Notes: generated by a model from the letters alone, not told the origin. 64,000 nucleotides of DNA from Mitsuokella jalaludinii DSM 13811 (GCF_000702905.1 NZ_JNKR01000001.1:62001-126000), one strand, 5' to 3'. Positions 19,830 to 30,863 are shown, counted from the first letter of the stretch. Numbers and translations are program-made.

Positions 19830-20771
19830 CTACTTCTCGCGCCTGCCGTGCAGCTGCTCGAACTCGAGCTGCTTCTCGTGCGTCTGCTGCCACTTGCGCC
19901 GCGCGTCCTCGTAGCTCTCGCAGGCGAGCGTGAAGCCCTTGCCAGAGACCTCCGACGTATCGGAGACGATCATGAATGCCTGCGGGTCGTGATGGCTGAC
20001 GATGGTCTTGACGCGGCTGACCTGCGTGAGGCTCACGACGACGAACAGGATGTTCTTCGGTTCCTCCGCAAGGCCGCCGCGGCCGTCGAGGAACGTCGCA
20101 CCGCGGTGCACGTTCTCCATGATGTCGTTGCAGATGGCCTTGGCCTGCGGCGAGACGATGAGGATGGACTTCTCGCGGTTGAGGCCGGCGGCCACGCGGT
20201 TCGTCAGCTCCGCCGTCACGTAAATGGAGACGATACTGAACAGCGCGACCTCGACGCCGAAGAGCGCAACCGAACCCATGATGATCAGGAAGTTCAGCAT
20301 AAAGACGACCGTGCCGACATCGAGGGAGTAGTACTTCTTGGCCACGGCCGCGATGACGTCGAGGCCGCCCGTGTTCGCGTTGGCGCGGAAGACCATGCCG
20401 AAGCCGACGCCAGCGAGCACGCCGCCGAAGATGGAGTTGAGCATCGGGTCGCTGCAGATGCTCCAGTCGACGAGGAAGTGCGTCGCATCGAGGAAGACCG
20501 ACAGCGCCACCGTGCCGAAGATCGTGTCCGCGGCGTAGAGGCGGCCGAAGACACGGTAGGCGAGGTAGAGGATCGGCAGGTTGTAGACGAGGTTCTGCAT
20601 GCCGACGGGCAAGCCAATCAGGTAGTAGATGATCAGGGCCACGCCGCTGATGCCGCCCGTCAAGAGATGTGCGGGGATCAGGAAGAGGTTGAAGCCCAGG
20701 CAGACGAGCAGGCAGCCGAGCGTGATCTGGAAGTAGCGCATGGCGTGCTTGCGCCAGAGATTCTGATTCAT
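19830..20771 (-). CDS. YitT family membrane protein (DUF161 plus DUF2179)
   Basis: 313 residues. Five or six membrane helices to about residue 190 (ITLGCLLVCLGFNLFLIPAHLLTGGISGVALIIYY carries the family pattern; GGVLAGVGFGMVFRANANTGGLD is the repeat). A cytoplasmic DUF2179 domain follows, ending in AFMIVSDTSEVSGKGFT. Widespread in Firmicutes; no reaction is established. The stop codon lies immediately upstream of the leuS promoter. Same strand as nif3 and trmK, so it may end that transcript. Confidence 0.92.
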   Translation of the reverse strand: MNQNLWRKHAMRYFQITLGCLLVCLGFNLFLIPAHLLTGGISGVALIIYYLIGLPVGMQNLVYNLPILYLAYRVFGRLYAADTIFGTVALSVFLDATHFLVDWSICSDPMLNSIFGGVLAGVGFGMVFRANANTGGLDVIAAVAKKYYSLDVGTVVFMLNFLIIMGSVALFGVEVALFSIVSIYVTAELTNRVAAGLNREKSILIVSPQAKAICNDIMENVHRGATFLDGRGGLAEEPKNILFVVVSLTQVSRVKTIVSHHDPQAFMIVSDTSEVSGKGFTLACESYEDARRKWQQTHEKQLEFEQLHGRREK

Positions 20772-20814
20772 AGTGCAGCCTTTCGCGCAAAAGCGCAGAT
20801 GTGAGAAACGTATA

Positions 20815-21621
20815 TCAGGCCAGCGAGAAGAAGTCCTTCGACTCGCGGTCGGCGATGACTTCGACCTCGCCTTCGCCGCGCAGCTCTTCGCGCAACCGGC
20901 TCACGAGCGTGGCGACGACGGGGAACTCCGTGCCGAAGTGGCCAGCGTCGATGACGTGCATGCCGAGCTCGGCGGCGCGCTGCGCATCGTGGTAGCGCAC
21001 ATCGCCCGTGACGTAGGCATCCGCCCCCATCATCGCGGCCCTATCCACGAATTCCGCACCGGCACCGCTGCAGAGCGCGACCTTGCGCACCGGGCGGTCG
21101 CCGGCGTCGACGAAGCGCACATGCTCCGTCGGCAGGGCCTCGCGGACCTGCTTGGCGAAGTCGCGGATCGCCATCGGCTGCGGCAGCGAGCCGATGCGGC
21201 CAAGACTCTCGGTCTCTCCGCCCTCGCCCTGCTGCGTGATGACGAAGCTCGAGAGCTTCGAGAGGCCGATGGCCTCCGCGAGCACATCGTTGACGCCGCC
21301 GCGGGCGATGTCGAGATTCGTGTGCGCGGCGGCCACGGCGATGTCGTGCTGCAGGAGGACCTGCAGGCGGTGGCCGAGCGGCTCGTCCGTGCGGATCTTC
21401 TTGATCGGCTTGAAGAGCAGCGGATGGTGTGCGACGATCATCTCTGCCCCTTCGTGCACGGCCTGGCGCACGACAATGTCGCTGACGTCGAGCGCGACGA
21501 GGATGCGGCTGACCTGCCGCTCCGGGCTGCCGACAAGCAGGCCCGGGTTATCCCAATCCTCTGCGAGATGATGCGGCGCGATGCGCTCCAGCGCATCCAT
21601 GACAACTTGACATTTTACCAT
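20815..21621 (-). CDS. Nif3-like dinuclear metal centre protein
   Basis: 268 residues, the short form of the Nif3/YqfO family. Metal-ligand motifs: AEDWDNPGLLVG near the start, EMIVAHHPLLFKP (HH pair), AAHTNLDIARGGVND and a C-terminal DAGHFGTE. The family forms hexamers with two metals per subunit and is often linked to trmK, as here; its activity is debated (GTP cyclohydrolase I type 2 annotations are unproven). The start overlaps the trmK stop by 7 bp, showing translational coupling. Confidence 0.93.
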   Translation of the reverse strand: MVKCQVVMDALERIAPHHLAEDWDNPGLLVGSPERQVSRILVALDVSDIVVRQAVHEGAEMIVAHHPLLFKPIKKIRTDEPLGHRLQVLLQHDIAVAAAHTNLDIARGGVNDVLAEAIGLSKLSSFVITQQGEGGETESLGRIGSLPQPMAIRDFAKQVREALPTEHVRFVDAGDRPVRKVALCSGAGAEFVDRAAMMGADAYVTGDVRYHDAQRAAELGMHVIDAGHFGTEFPVVATLVSRLREELRGEGEVEVIADRESKDFFSLA

Positions 21622-22304
21622 GACAGATGCTCCCCCAGTTCCTTGATGTGACGGATGACGGCCTGATACTTCTTCGACTTCTTCGCGGCATCGCTCTTCT
21701 CCATGCCCGCTGCGACGCGGCGCTCCTGGAAGAGCAGGGCCTCGATGTGATGGCGCAAGAGAGGCGGCTTCTTCTGCCAGAGGACGGGACCGATCTCGAG
21801 CATCAGCTGCTCCGGCATCTTGCGGCGGCCGCGCTTGGCCATGATGATCTCGTAGATGCGCCCATCGTCGAGCGCGAGCGATTCATCCTCGATGTGCCAG
21901 TGCTTGCGGTAGATCCAGCGGCGCAACTCCGGCGCCGCGCTCTGCGGCTGCAGGATGAGTGTGTCAAGCGTCTCGACGACATCAGGCGAGCCTTCGAGGA
22001 TCTCGACCATCAGCGCACCGCCCATGCCGGCGATGCAGACTGTGTCAACCTCGCCGGGCTTGAGTCTCTTGAGGCCGTCCCCGAGGCGCACCGAGATGAC
22101 GTTGTCCGCCAGTCCATTCTCGCGGACGGTACGCACGGCAGCCTCGTAGGGACCTGTGTTCTTGTCGCTCGCCACGACGAACTTCGCCTTGCCCGACTTC
22201 ACGAGCTCTACCGCAAGGTAGCCATGGTCCGTGCCGATGTCAGCCACGCGGCTGCCCTGCGGCACGAAGTCGGCCACGGCCTGCAAGCGATCTCCCAGAT
22301 TCAT
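21615..22304 (-). CDS. trmK: tRNA (adenine22-N1)-methyltransferase
   Basis: 229 residues. Rossmann methyltransferase with SAM loop VADIGTDHGYLAVELV near residue 20, then VASDKNTGPYEAA, VRLGDGLKRLKPGEVDTV and CIAGMGGALMVEIL. The C-terminal coiled coil (EKSDAAKKSKKYQAV) is typical of TrmK, which methylates A22 in the D-loop of some tRNAs. GAGGAGGGA precedes the ATG. First gene of trmK-nif3. Confidence 0.94.
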   Translation of the reverse strand: MNLGDRLQAVADFVPQGSRVADIGTDHGYLAVELVKSGKAKFVVASDKNTGPYEAAVRTVRENGLADNVISVRLGDGLKRLKPGEVDTVCIAGMGGALMVEILEGSPDVVETLDTLILQPQSAAPELRRWIYRKHWHIEDESLALDDGRIYEIIMAKRGRRKMPEQLMLEIGPVLWQKKPPLLRHHIEALLFQERRVAAGMEKSDAAKKSKKYQAVIRHIKELGEHLSW

Positions 22305-22370
22305 GAAAATCCCTCCTCATAGACGTCTATACTTCCAGTTTTCCTCTATCTTAGCACAAGCTTAGCACAA

Positions 22371-22400
22371 GAAAAAGGGTGTAACAAGCGTTACACCCTG
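22371..22400 (-). terminator. Terminator after tRNA-Asn
   Basis: Perfect 10-bp stem AGGGTGTAAC / GTTACACCCT around a GCTT loop, followed on the minus strand by TTTTTC. Confidence 0.92.
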
Positions 22401-22410
22401 GATGTTCAAT

Positions 22411-22486
22411 TGGCTCCTCGAGCAGGATTCGAACCTGCGACAGCCTGATTAACAGTCAGGTGCTCTACCGGCTGAGCTATCGAGGA
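22411..22486 (-). tRNA. tRNA-Asn (anticodon GTT)
   Basis: 76 nt with acceptor TCCTCGA / TCGAGGA, D-arm GCTC..GAGC, anticodon loop CTGTTAA reading GTT, T-arm GCAGGTTCGAATCCTGC and encoded CCA. It has its own promoter and terminator. Confidence 0.97.
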
Positions 22487-22504
22487 ATATCAACAACAGG
22501 TATT

Positions 22505-22533
22505 ATTATAGAGGGTCCCGGCGCCTTTGTCAA
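22505..22533 (-). promoter_or_regulatory. Promoter of tRNA-Asn
   Basis: Consensus TTGACA, 17-bp GC-rich spacer, consensus TATAAT on the minus strand, about 19 bp before the mature tRNA 5' end. Confidence 0.9.
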
Positions 22534-22575
22534 CACCTTTTTTCATTTTTCCCCTGCGAGCACAAATCTTTTTCC

Positions 22576-22611
22576 GCAAAAGAAAGACCAGAGCATCATC
22601 ACTCTGGTCTT
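22576..22611 (-). terminator. Terminator of the dnaG-rpoD operon
   Basis: AAGACCAGAG and CTCTGGTCTT form a 10-bp stem a few bases after the rpoD stop, followed by TCTTTTGC. Confidence 0.85.
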
Positions 22612-22617
22612 CAGCAA

Positions 22618-23739
<1,122 letters not shown>

Positions 23740-23786
23740 TCGACTGCCTCCTTTCCACACGTTCCATCCATCTTTTACCAAGTGAT

Positions 23787-25568
23787 TCACCATTCATCCA
23801 TTTCATGTTTGATCTTATTAACCTCATTCAATTCCTGCAGGCAGGCCTCATGCTGGCCGTTCTGCGCATATTCATTCGCCTTGCGGCTGTGCTCCGTGTA
23901 GAGGGCATTGAGATATGCCTTGCGGAGCACCCGCAGAGAATCATCGTAAGCTCCTGTCTCATCGCGCCCGCCGAGGTCTTCGACGAGCGAGCGCGAGAGC
24001 TCAGCCGCCGCCTCGTCGCTCAGCGACGCGGCACTCATATCATCCACCGGACGTCCCTCCTCGGCAGACTCCTTGAGAAAGGTCAGGATCTCGCGCTGGA
24101 CCGGGTCGCGTATGCCCGCAAGCGGCACGATCGTCTCGAGATGCGCGATGATGGCGGCATCCTGCCAGGCCATGCGGATGACGAGGCGCCCCGCTTTCCT
24201 GAGTGCCGTGTCGGGCTTCGCGATGGCCTGACGGATGGGCTGGCGCGCAGGCGCCTCCTCCGCCTCGGGGCGGTAGTGCCGGAGCTCCTCGCGCACGATG
24301 CCCTCATCGAGCATGAGCGCCTGCGCGAGCTTCCGCTCGTACTCGCTGCGCACGGCCGACTCGTGGATGCCCGCGAGCACGGGCATCATCTCATGGAGTG
24401 CCTTGACCTTGCCGTCGAGCGTGTCGTAGTTCGTGTGCGAGAGAACGTAGCGCAGCCGGTACTCCACAAGCGGCAGCGCCTGCCGCACGAGCTCCCGGAA
24501 TGCATCGGCTCCGTGCTTGCGGATGAATTCATCCGGGTCCTTGCCGTCCGGCACGACGATGACGCGGACGCGGGCCCCTGTGTCGCGCACGATGGTGAGC
24601 GCGCGTATCGTTGCCTTTTGGCCCGCCTCGTCACTGTCGTAACAGAAGCAGATTTCCGGCGCATAGTGCAGGAGCTTCTTCGCGTGCTCCGGTGTGAACG
24701 ATGTGCCGAGTGATGCGACGACATTGTGCACACCGGCATCGAACACGGATATCGCATCCATGTAGCCCTCAACGACGATGGCACGGCCCTCCTGCTGGAT
24801 GGCGCGGTGCGAGCGGTCGAGGCCGAAGAGCAATTTCCTCTTGTTGAAGAGGACCGTCTCCGGCGTGTTGAGGTACTTCGGCGTCGAATCGTCGAGGACG
24901 CGGCCGCCGAAGCCGACGACACGGCCGCGCTCATCCGCTATGGGGATGATCACGCGCCCGCGGAAGCGGTCGTAGAGGCCGCTGCCCTGCTTGCGCTCGG
25001 CAGACAGGCCGCTTGCCAGCAAAAACTCCTGCTTGATTCCACGTTTGAGAAAAGCCGTGGACAACTTATCCCAGGCAGGCGGTGCATAGCCGAGCTGGAA
25101 CTCTTCGATCGTCTCCTGACGGATGCCGCGCCCGGCGAAGTAGGCCTTGCCCCGCTCCCCCATGCGCGTCATCGTCAGGCAGTTGTGGAAGAAGTCGCGC
25201 GCGAGCTCATTGACCTTGCGCAAGTCCTGTATCTCGCGTTCTCGCGCGATCTCCTGCGGACTCCTCTTCCGCTCCGGCAAGGGGATGCCCAGCTTCTCTG
25301 CCTGCAGCTTGATCGCGTCAAAATACGAGATGTTTTCGATAAGCGAAATGAACTTGAACGCATTGCCGCCGGCATGGCAGCCGAAGCAGTAGAAGAAGCC
25401 CTTATCGGGTACGACAGAGAAGGATGCCGTCTTCTCGTGATGGAACGGGCAGCACCCCCAGTAGCGATTGCCCCGGCGCTTAAGCGGGACGTAGCTCTGC
25501 ACGATGCGCACGATGTCTGTGTTCTCGCTCACGCGCTCGACGAAGGCGTCCATCGCCTCATTCCGCAT
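23787..25568 (-). CDS. dnaG: DNA primase
   Basis: About 593 residues. Zinc-binding domain ([15 protein letters not shown] with [12 protein letters not shown]2 type), TOPRIM core ([26 protein letters not shown]) and C-terminal helicase-binding region. It makes RNA primers at the replication fork and interacts with DnaB. Two ATGs, five codons apart, are possible (MRNEAM and MDAFVERV); both are close to GGAGG-like sequence and I cannot decide firmly. Gene order dgt-dnaG-rpoD is conserved in Firmicutes. Confidence 0.96.
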   Translation of the reverse strand: MRNEAMDAFVERVSENTDIVRIVQSYVPLKRRGNRYWGCCPFHHEKTASFSVVPDKGFFYCFGCHAGGNAFKFISLIENISYFDAIKLQAEKLGIPLPERKRSPQEIAREREIQDLRKVNELARDFFHNCLTMTRMGERGKAYFAGRGIRQETIEEFQLGYAPPAWDKLSTAFLKRGIKQEFLLASGLSAERKQGSGLYDRFRGRVIIPIADERGRVVGFGGRVLDDSTPKYLNTPETVLFNKRKLLFGLDRSHRAIQQEGRAIVVEGYMDAISVFDAGVHNVVASLGTSFTPEHAKKLLHYAPEICFCYDSDEAGQKATIRALTIVRDTGARVRVIVVPDGKDPDEFIRKHGADAFRELVRQALPLVEYRLRYVLSHTNYDTLDGKVKALHEMMPVLAGIHESAVRSEYERKLAQALMLDEGIVREELRHYRPEAEEAPARQPIRQAIAKPDTALRKAGRLVIRMAWQDAAIIAHLETIVPLAGIRDPVQREILTFLKESAEEGRPVDDMSAASLSDEAAAELSRSLVEDLGGRDETGAYDDSLRVLRKAYLNALYTEHSRKANEYAQNGQHEACLQELNEVNKIKHEMDEW

Positions 25569-25803
25569 TCGTTCCAATTGATTCCATCCTCCCGTCCTCC
25601 GCTGGAGCCTGACGGCACACACCGGAGTGACACTCTAGTATATTCGCTGTCATCTGGAAAAAACCTTCTTCGCGCGGATAAAAAACTCGTCCAGCCCCTT
25701 GACAAAGTGACGGGCATGCACTCCACGCAGGTTTTTCAGATATATATTCCGCAAAAACTCCCAATATCCTTTTTCATCCCGAAAATTTCCTGGCACACAG
25801 CTG

Positions 25804-26817
25804 TCATCGGCTGTAGCGGATGACGCGCCCGACGGGCGGGATGAAGATCTCCGAGAAGAGCTGCACGGCGTAGCTGTCCGTGAGCCCCGCGACGTAATCC
25901 GTCACGATCTGCTGGCGGCCCCAGCGCGCCTCGCGCTCGCAGAACTCCTGCGGGAGCTCCTCTGGATGCGCGAGGAAGTGCGCGTAGAGCTGGCGCAGCA
26001 TGAAGCCCGCCTGGCGGCGCTCATGCGCGAGCGCGTCGGACAGATAGATGTGCTCGAACATGAAACTCCTGAAGAGGTCCATCGTCTCGCGCACCTCATC
26101 CGACTGGCGGATGTCCGTGAGGTCTGCCGAGCTCTCGATCATGTCTGAAACCATGCTCGTAATCATCGAAGAGGTGTCCCGGCCAAAGCGCTCGTAGACG
26201 GCTGCGGGCAGGTCTCCTTCCCTCAGCAGGCCCGCGCGCAGGCTGTCATCGTAGTCGTGCGTCAGGTAGGCGATGCGGTCGGCCGTGCGCACGATGCGCC
26301 CCTCCAAGGTCTTCGGCAGGTGAGGCCCCGTGTGATTGACGATGCCATCCTTGACCTCGTAGGTCAGGTTCAGCCCCTTGCCGCCCTTCTCGAGGAACTC
26401 GACGACGCGCAGGCTCTGCTCGTTGTGGGCGAAGTGGCCCGCGAGCTCCGCCATCACCGACTCGCCCGCATGTCCAAAAGGCGTGTGGCCGACATCGTGG
26501 CCGATGGCGATGGCCTCGACGAGGTCCTCGTTGAGGCGCAGTCCGCGCGCAATAGTCCGCGAGATCTGCGCGACTTCCAGGCTGTGCGTCATGCGCGTGC
26601 GGTAGTGGTCGCCCGCCACGATGTAGACCTGTGTCTTGTGCTTGAGCCGCCGGAAGGATTTGGAGTGCAGGATGCGGTCGCGGTCGCGCTGGAAGCTCGT
26701 GCGCAGCGCGCACTCCTCGCCTTTCTCCTTGCGCCTGGCAGCGCGGCTCTTGGCCGCCTGCGGCGCCAGGTACGCGTACTCAAGTTCTTCTGTCCGTTCC
26801 CGGATATTCAAGGCCAT
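25804..26817 (-). CDS. dgt: dGTP triphosphohydrolase-like HD-domain protein
   Basis: 337 residues. HD-domain motifs: FRRLKHKTQVYI, THSLEVAQISRTIARGL, AIGHDVGHTPFGHAGE (the HD pair) and YLTHDYDDS. The family hydrolyses dNTPs, chiefly dGTP, to the nucleoside and tripolyphosphate and so tunes dNTP pools. Start at MALNIRE behind GGAGAGGGG; a longer reading by 19 residues has no better site. It precedes dnaG by about 235 bp, in which I see no gene, only a weak TATACT -10 candidate near 25640. Confidence 0.93.
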   Translation of the reverse strand: MALNIRERTEELEYAYLAPQAAKSRAARRKEKGEECALRTSFQRDRDRILHSKSFRRLKHKTQVYIVAGDHYRTRMTHSLEVAQISRTIARGLRLNEDLVEAIAIGHDVGHTPFGHAGESVMAELAGHFAHNEQSLRVVEFLEKGGKGLNLTYEVKDGIVNHTGPHLPKTLEGRIVRTADRIAYLTHDYDDSLRAGLLREGDLPAAVYERFGRDTSSMITSMVSDMIESSADLTDIRQSDEVRETMDLFRSFMFEHIYLSDALAHERRQAGFMLRQLYAHFLAHPEELPQEFCEREARWGRQQIVTDYVAGLTDSYAVQLFSEIFIPPVGRVIRYSR

Positions 26818-26862
26818 TCCCCTCTCCTTCCCCTTCCATGAAGAGAATCGATTGACAAGTGG

Positions 26863-26890
26863 TGACAAATCCACGCTTTTGTCATATAAT
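26863..26890 (+). promoter_or_regulatory. Promoter candidate of the OstA-like gene with overlapping inverted repeat
   Basis: GTGACA, 17-bp spacer, TATAAT on the plus strand (26862-26890). TGACAAA-N8-TTTGTCA is a perfect inverted repeat covering the -35 and most of the spacer, and could be an operator. Confidence 0.6.
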
Positions 26891-27010
26891 TATATATTAC
26901 GCGCACAGCGCGGAATTTCCTGCTTCCTGCCTCGCTTTTCTTGTGATTTTGCAAAATGTGAATGGCAGGAGTAGAATAGAATCATCGAAATCTTCTACGA
27001 GGTGATCCTC

Positions 27011-27577
27011 TTGCTCAAATCATGCGATATACTCGCCACAGCACTCGGCCTGCTCATCGGCCTGACCGCGCCCGCTGCCGCCGAGGGCACACAGCCTGTC
27101 ACGAAAGATATGGAAGTTGCTGATGTCACAGAAGTCCATCCCGTCAGTTCCTTCATGCAGGGCGAGCAGCCCGCCATCTCCGCCCGCTCCGTGCAGTACG
27201 ACGAGAAGACGGGCCGCTACATCTGCCACGGCAGTGTGCAGATCCATCTCGGCGACCGCCTGATCACAGCGGACGAGGCGCAGATCACCAGCGACCTCAG
27301 CGCCATCTGGACGCAGGGCACAGCGCGCCTCATCGACGGCGAGAACATCTTCTGCAGCGAGGCGATCTACGCGCGCCCCTTCGAGGGGCAGGCCTACTTC
27401 TTCGGCACGCGCTGCAAGCTCAAGCGCCCCGGTCTCGCCATCGACAGCGACTCAATCGAGTACCGCTGGCAGGACAAGATTGGCGTCTTCGACGGCCACG
27501 TGCTCTACATCGACAGCGACGGCGAGAAGGCCTTCGTCCACCTCGAGTACGACTTCAACAAGAACAAGATCGCCTGA
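27011..27577 (+). CDS. OstA/LptA-like exported protein
   Basis: 188 residues. A signal peptide (LATALGLLIGLTAPAAA) is followed by one OstA/LptA-type beta-repeat domain: ISARSVQYDEKTGRYICHGSVQIHL, then ITADEAQITSDLSAIWTQG. LptA-like domains form the periplasmic bridge that carries lipopolysaccharide to the outer membrane; in Negativicutes several stand-alone OstA-domain proteins occur. The start is taken at TTG 27011 because GAGGTG lies 6 nt upstream; the GTG at 27002 overlaps that ribosome site. It is a single gene facing away from dgt, with no lpt genes beside it. Role in LPS transport is inferred from fold only. Confidence 0.8.
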   Translation: MLKSCDILATALGLLIGLTAPAAAEGTQPVTKDMEVADVTEVHPVSSFMQGEQPAISARSVQYDEKTGRYICHGSVQIHLGDRLITADEAQITSDLSAIWTQGTARLIDGENIFCSEAIYARPFEGQAYFFGTRCKLKRPGLAIDSDSIEYRWQDKIGVFDGHVLYIDSDGEKAFVHLEYDFNKNKIA

Positions 27578-27607
27578 GCACCGCAGAAAATGCTATCCAG
27601 AGAACAA

Positions 27608-27663
27608 AAAGAAGGGCCTGGCAGCCAGCACCGACTGGCTGTCAGGTCCTTCTTCATTTTTTT
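27608..27663. terminator. Bidirectional terminator between the OstA-like gene and glyS
   Basis: AAGAAGGGCCTG-CAGCCAG and CTGGCTG-CAGGTCCTTCTT arms (about 19 bp with few mismatches) followed by a T-run on the plus strand and by an AAAGAAG-flanked stem usable from the minus strand. Confidence 0.9.
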
Positions 27664-27684
27664 ACCAGTGTCCCGTTCTGCTCG

Positions 27685-29739
27685 TTACGCGAGGACGATC
27701 TTCGTGAAATCGGCGACGCGGCCTACGATTGCATCGATGCTCTTGAGCAGGCCGAGGCGGTTGTTCTTGATGGCCTCGTCCTTGTCCATGACCATGACGT
27801 CTGCAAAGAACGCGTCGATCGGAGCGGCGAGTGCCGCGAGGGCACGGATAGCCTCCGCATATGCCTCAGAAGCGATATCTGCCTCGACAGCTGCAGCTGC
27901 CTTCTCGTAGGCGGCGAAGAGCGTGCGCTCTGCATCCGTCTGGAAGAGCTCTGCCGAGACTTCGGCGGACTCCGCCTTCTTGGCGAGGTTGGCCACGCGG
28001 ACAAATGCCTGGATGCCTGCTGCAGCATCGGCAGATGCCACATAGTCTGCCACGGCCTTTGCGCGCAGCGAGACGGCGTAGATGTCGTCGACATCTGCGA
28101 GCACGGCGTCGACGACGTCGTAGCGGATGGACTCGAGGACATTCTTGAGGCGCAGGCGGATGAAGTCTGCCACATCCTGCTGCATCTTCGCGCGTGCCTT
28201 CTCATCCTCGATGGCGTAGAGGTCCATGGCCTTCGCGACGATGGATGCGAGGCTCAGGTGATACTTGGCCTCGATGATCATGTTGACGAGGCCGAGTGCC
28301 TGGCGGCGCAGTGCAAAAGGATCCTGCGAGCCCGTCGGGATCTTGCCGAGGCTGAACGTGCCGACGATCGTGTCGATCTTGTCGGCCAGGCTCACGATGC
28401 GGCCGGCCGTCGTCTGCGGCTGGCTGTCACCGGCAAAGCGCGGCTTGTAGTGCTCGTCGATGGCAATGGCGACCTTCTCGCACTCGCCGTCGAGCTTCGC
28501 GTACTCGCGGCCCATGATCCCCTGCAGTTCCGTGAACTCCGTGACCATGCCCGTGACGAGGTCGGCCTTCGAGAGGATGGCGGCGCGCTTGGCGTGCTTG
28601 TGGTCCTTCTCGTCGGCGCCGATGGCATCAGCGATGAAAGAAGCGAGCTTCTCGAGGCGCTCCGTCTTCTCGTACATCGTGCCGAGGCCCTGCTGGAAGA
28701 CGACCGTCTTGAGCTTCTCGCGATGCTCTTCAAGGCTCTTCTTGCGGTCTTCGTCGAAGAAGAACTGCGCATCGGCGAGGCGGGCGCGCAGGACGCGCTC
28801 ATTGCCGTGCTGGACCGTCTCGAGGTATTCCTTGCCACCGTTGCGGACCGTGATGAAGAGCGGCAGCAGCTTGCCGTCAGCCGTCTTTACCGGGAAGTAG
28901 CGCTGATGGTCGCGCATCGGCGTGATGACGGCCTCCGGCGGCAGCTGCAGGTACTTCTCCTCGAAGTTGCCGCAAAGCGCCGTCGGATACTCGACGAGGT
29001 AGAGGACCTCTTCTAAGAGGTCTTCCGTGATCTCGGCCTGGCCGCCATTCGCCTTGGCGACGGCCTCGATCTGCTCGCGGATCATCTGCTTGCGCTTGTC
29101 CTGGTCGACGATGATGAAGTTCTCCTCGCAGGCCTTCTCGTAGCTCTTCGCATCGGCAATCTCGAAGTCGCCCTGCGAGAGGAAACGGTGGCCGCGCGAC
29201 GTGCGGCCCGACTTGACGTTTGCGAGCTCGAACGGGATGACATCGGAGCCGTAGAGCGCGACGAACCAGCGGATCGGGCGGATGAACTTGAAGTCGAGGT
29301 CGCCCCAGCGCATGTTGTTGGGGAACGAGAGGCCGCAGACGAGCTCTGGCAGCAGCGTTTCGAGGATCTTTGCCGTCGGCTGGCCCTCCTCGTGGACTTC
29401 CGCGTAGACATAGCCGTCCTTGACGACGAGGTCTTTCGGGTCAACGTGCTGGCCACGCGCAAAGCCCTGCGCAGCCTTCGTCGGATTGCCGTCCGCATCG
29501 AAGGCGATCTTGACGGACGGGCCGCGATTCTCGCTCGCGACATCTTCCTGCTTCTCCGCGACTCCCTCGACAATGAGTGCCGTGCGGTGCGGCGTGCCGA
29601 GCGTGCGGATGGCCGTGAAGGCGATGCGGTTCTCGTTCAGTGCCTTCTCGGCGTTCTCCTTGAGCTGGGCGAGTGTGCCCGGCATTACGTGGGCCGGAAC
29701 TTCTTCCGTGCCGATTTCAAATAACAGATCTTTAGCCAT
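27685..29739 (-). CDS. glyS: Glycyl-tRNA synthetase beta subunit
   Basis: 684 residues. N-terminus KDLLFEIGTEEVPAHVMPG is diagnostic for GlyS. VRNGGKEYLETVQHGNERVLRARLADAQFF and the HD-like region with DKIDTIVGTFSLG follow, with a C-terminal DALR-type anticodon-binding region. It works as the alpha2-beta2 enzyme with GlyQ to charge tRNA-Gly. ATG at MAKDLL is preferred (GGGGAG 8 nt upstream); a GTG two codons earlier is possible. The start lies 2 nt after the glyQ stop. Confidence 0.97.
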   Translation of the reverse strand: MAKDLLFEIGTEEVPAHVMPGTLAQLKENAEKALNENRIAFTAIRTLGTPHRTALIVEGVAEKQEDVASENRGPSVKIAFDADGNPTKAAQGFARGQHVDPKDLVVKDGYVYAEVHEEGQPTAKILETLLPELVCGLSFPNNMRWGDLDFKFIRPIRWFVALYGSDVIPFELANVKSGRTSRGHRFLSQGDFEIADAKSYEKACEENFIIVDQDKRKQMIREQIEAVAKANGGQAEITEDLLEEVLYLVEYPTALCGNFEEKYLQLPPEAVITPMRDHQRYFPVKTADGKLLPLFITVRNGGKEYLETVQHGNERVLRARLADAQFFFDEDRKKSLEEHREKLKTVVFQQGLGTMYEKTERLEKLASFIADAIGADEKDHKHAKRAAILSKADLVTGMVTEFTELQGIMGREYAKLDGECEKVAIAIDEHYKPRFAGDSQPQTTAGRIVSLADKIDTIVGTFSLGKIPTGSQDPFALRRQALGLVNMIIEAKYHLSLASIVAKAMDLYAIEDEKARAKMQQDVADFIRLRLKNVLESIRYDVVDAVLADVDDIYAVSLRAKAVADYVASADAAAGIQAFVRVANLAKKAESAEVSAELFQTDAERTLFAAYEKAAAAVEADIASEAYAEAIRALAALAAPIDAFFADVMVMDKDEAIKNNRLGLLKSIDAIVGRVADFTKIVLA

Positions 29740-29741
29740 GC

Positions 29742-30620
29742 TCACTTCTCCCCTCTGTGGAGCATCGGATAGCCGAGCTCCTCACGCTGTTTCAGATAGC
29801 ACTCTGCGCAGAGACGCGCGAGCTTTCTCACGCGGCCGATGAAAGCGGCACGCTGCGAGACGGAGATGGCACCGCGCGCATCGAGCAGGTTGAACGTATG
29901 CGAGCACTTGAGCACGTAGTCGTAGGCCGGATGGACATAGCCCTTGTCGATGACGCGCACAGCCTCTTTCTCGTACTTGTCGAACAGGTCGAAGAGCAGC
30001 GCCTCATCCGAGAGGTCGAAGGCGTAGACCGACTGCTCGTACTCGTTCTGGTGGAAGACATCGCCGTACGTGTAGTCATCCGTCCACTGGATGTCGTAGA
30101 CGTTCTCGACACCCTGGATGTACATCGCGAGGCGCTCGAGGCCGTACGTGATCTCCGAGGCGACCGGCTTGATGTCCTGACTGCCGACCTGCTGGAAGTA
30201 CGTGAACTGCGTGATCTCCATGCCGTCGAGCCAGACTTCCCAGCCGAGGCCCCAGGCGCCGAGCGTCGGCGACTCCCAGTTGTCCTCGACGAAGCGGATG
30301 TCGTGCTGCTTCGGGTCGATGCCGAGGCGCTCGAGGCTCTCGAGGTAGAGCTCCTGGATGTTGTCCGGCGACGGCTTCATGATGACCTGGAACTGGTGGT
30401 GCTGATAGAGGCGGTTCGGGTTATCGCCGTAGCGGCCATCGGCCGGGCGGCGCGACGGCTCGACGTAGGCGACGTGCCACGGCTCGGGGCCGAGCACGCG
30501 CAGGAACGTCGACGGGTTCATCGTGCCGGCGCCCTTCTCGACATCATACGGTTCTGCCAGGATGCAGCCCTGCTCCGACCAGAATTTCTGCAGGGCCAGG
30601 ATGATTTCCTGAAATTTCAT
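29742..30620 (-). CDS. glyQ: Glycyl-tRNA synthetase alpha subunit
   Basis: 292 residues, standard length. [37 protein letters not shown] and [18 protein letters not shown] are class II motifs of GlyQ, which holds the aminoacylation site. First gene of glyQS and controlled by an upstream T-box with a GGC specifier. Confidence 0.98.
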   Translation of the reverse strand: MKFQEIILALQKFWSEQGCILAEPYDVEKGAGTMNPSTFLRVLGPEPWHVAYVEPSRRPADGRYGDNPNRLYQHHQFQVIMKPSPDNIQELYLESLERLGIDPKQHDIRFVEDNWESPTLGAWGLGWEVWLDGMEITQFTYFQQVGSQDIKPVASEITYGLERLAMYIQGVENVYDIQWTDDYTYGDVFHQNEYEQSVYAFDLSDEALLFDLFDKYEKEAVRVIDKGYVHPAYDYVLKCSHTFNLLDARGAISVSQRAAFIGRVRKLARLCAECYLKQREELGYPMLHRGEK

Positions 30621-30663
30621 GGGAACAACTCCTTTTCACCATTTCGAATGTCACAGAAACAAA

Positions 30664-30863
30664 TAAAAATCTCGTTCCTGCAACGTAACGTTACAGGGAC
30701 GAGACTTGTCTTTCAAGTACCGCGGTTCCACCCTGATTGGCTTCCAGAAGGAAAGCCCGCTCAAATTATGGGATTGCGCTCCGAAGTGCCGTTCATCTCA
30801 TTGACTGCCTCACACCATCGCCGTCTCGCTGACTGCTGAGATTACTCTTCTTCCTCATTGCTA
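30664..30863 (-). promoter_or_regulatory. T-box riboswitch of glyQS (specifier GGC, Gly)
   Basis: T-box sequence AGGGTGGAACCGCGG at 30720-30734. Stem I specifier loop GAA-CGGCAC has the Gly codon GGC at 30788-30790. The terminator stem TCTCGTCCCTGTAACG / CGTTGCAGGAACGAGA followed by TTTTTA is at 30664-30705. Short leader, as usual for glyQS T-boxes. Confidence 0.95.

Noticed and set aside
22351-22371. Short direct repeat TTAGCACAAGC upstream of trmK as a mobile-element trace
   Set aside because: Only two copies of about 10 bp with no inverted repeats or gene nearby; too short to support a mobile element.
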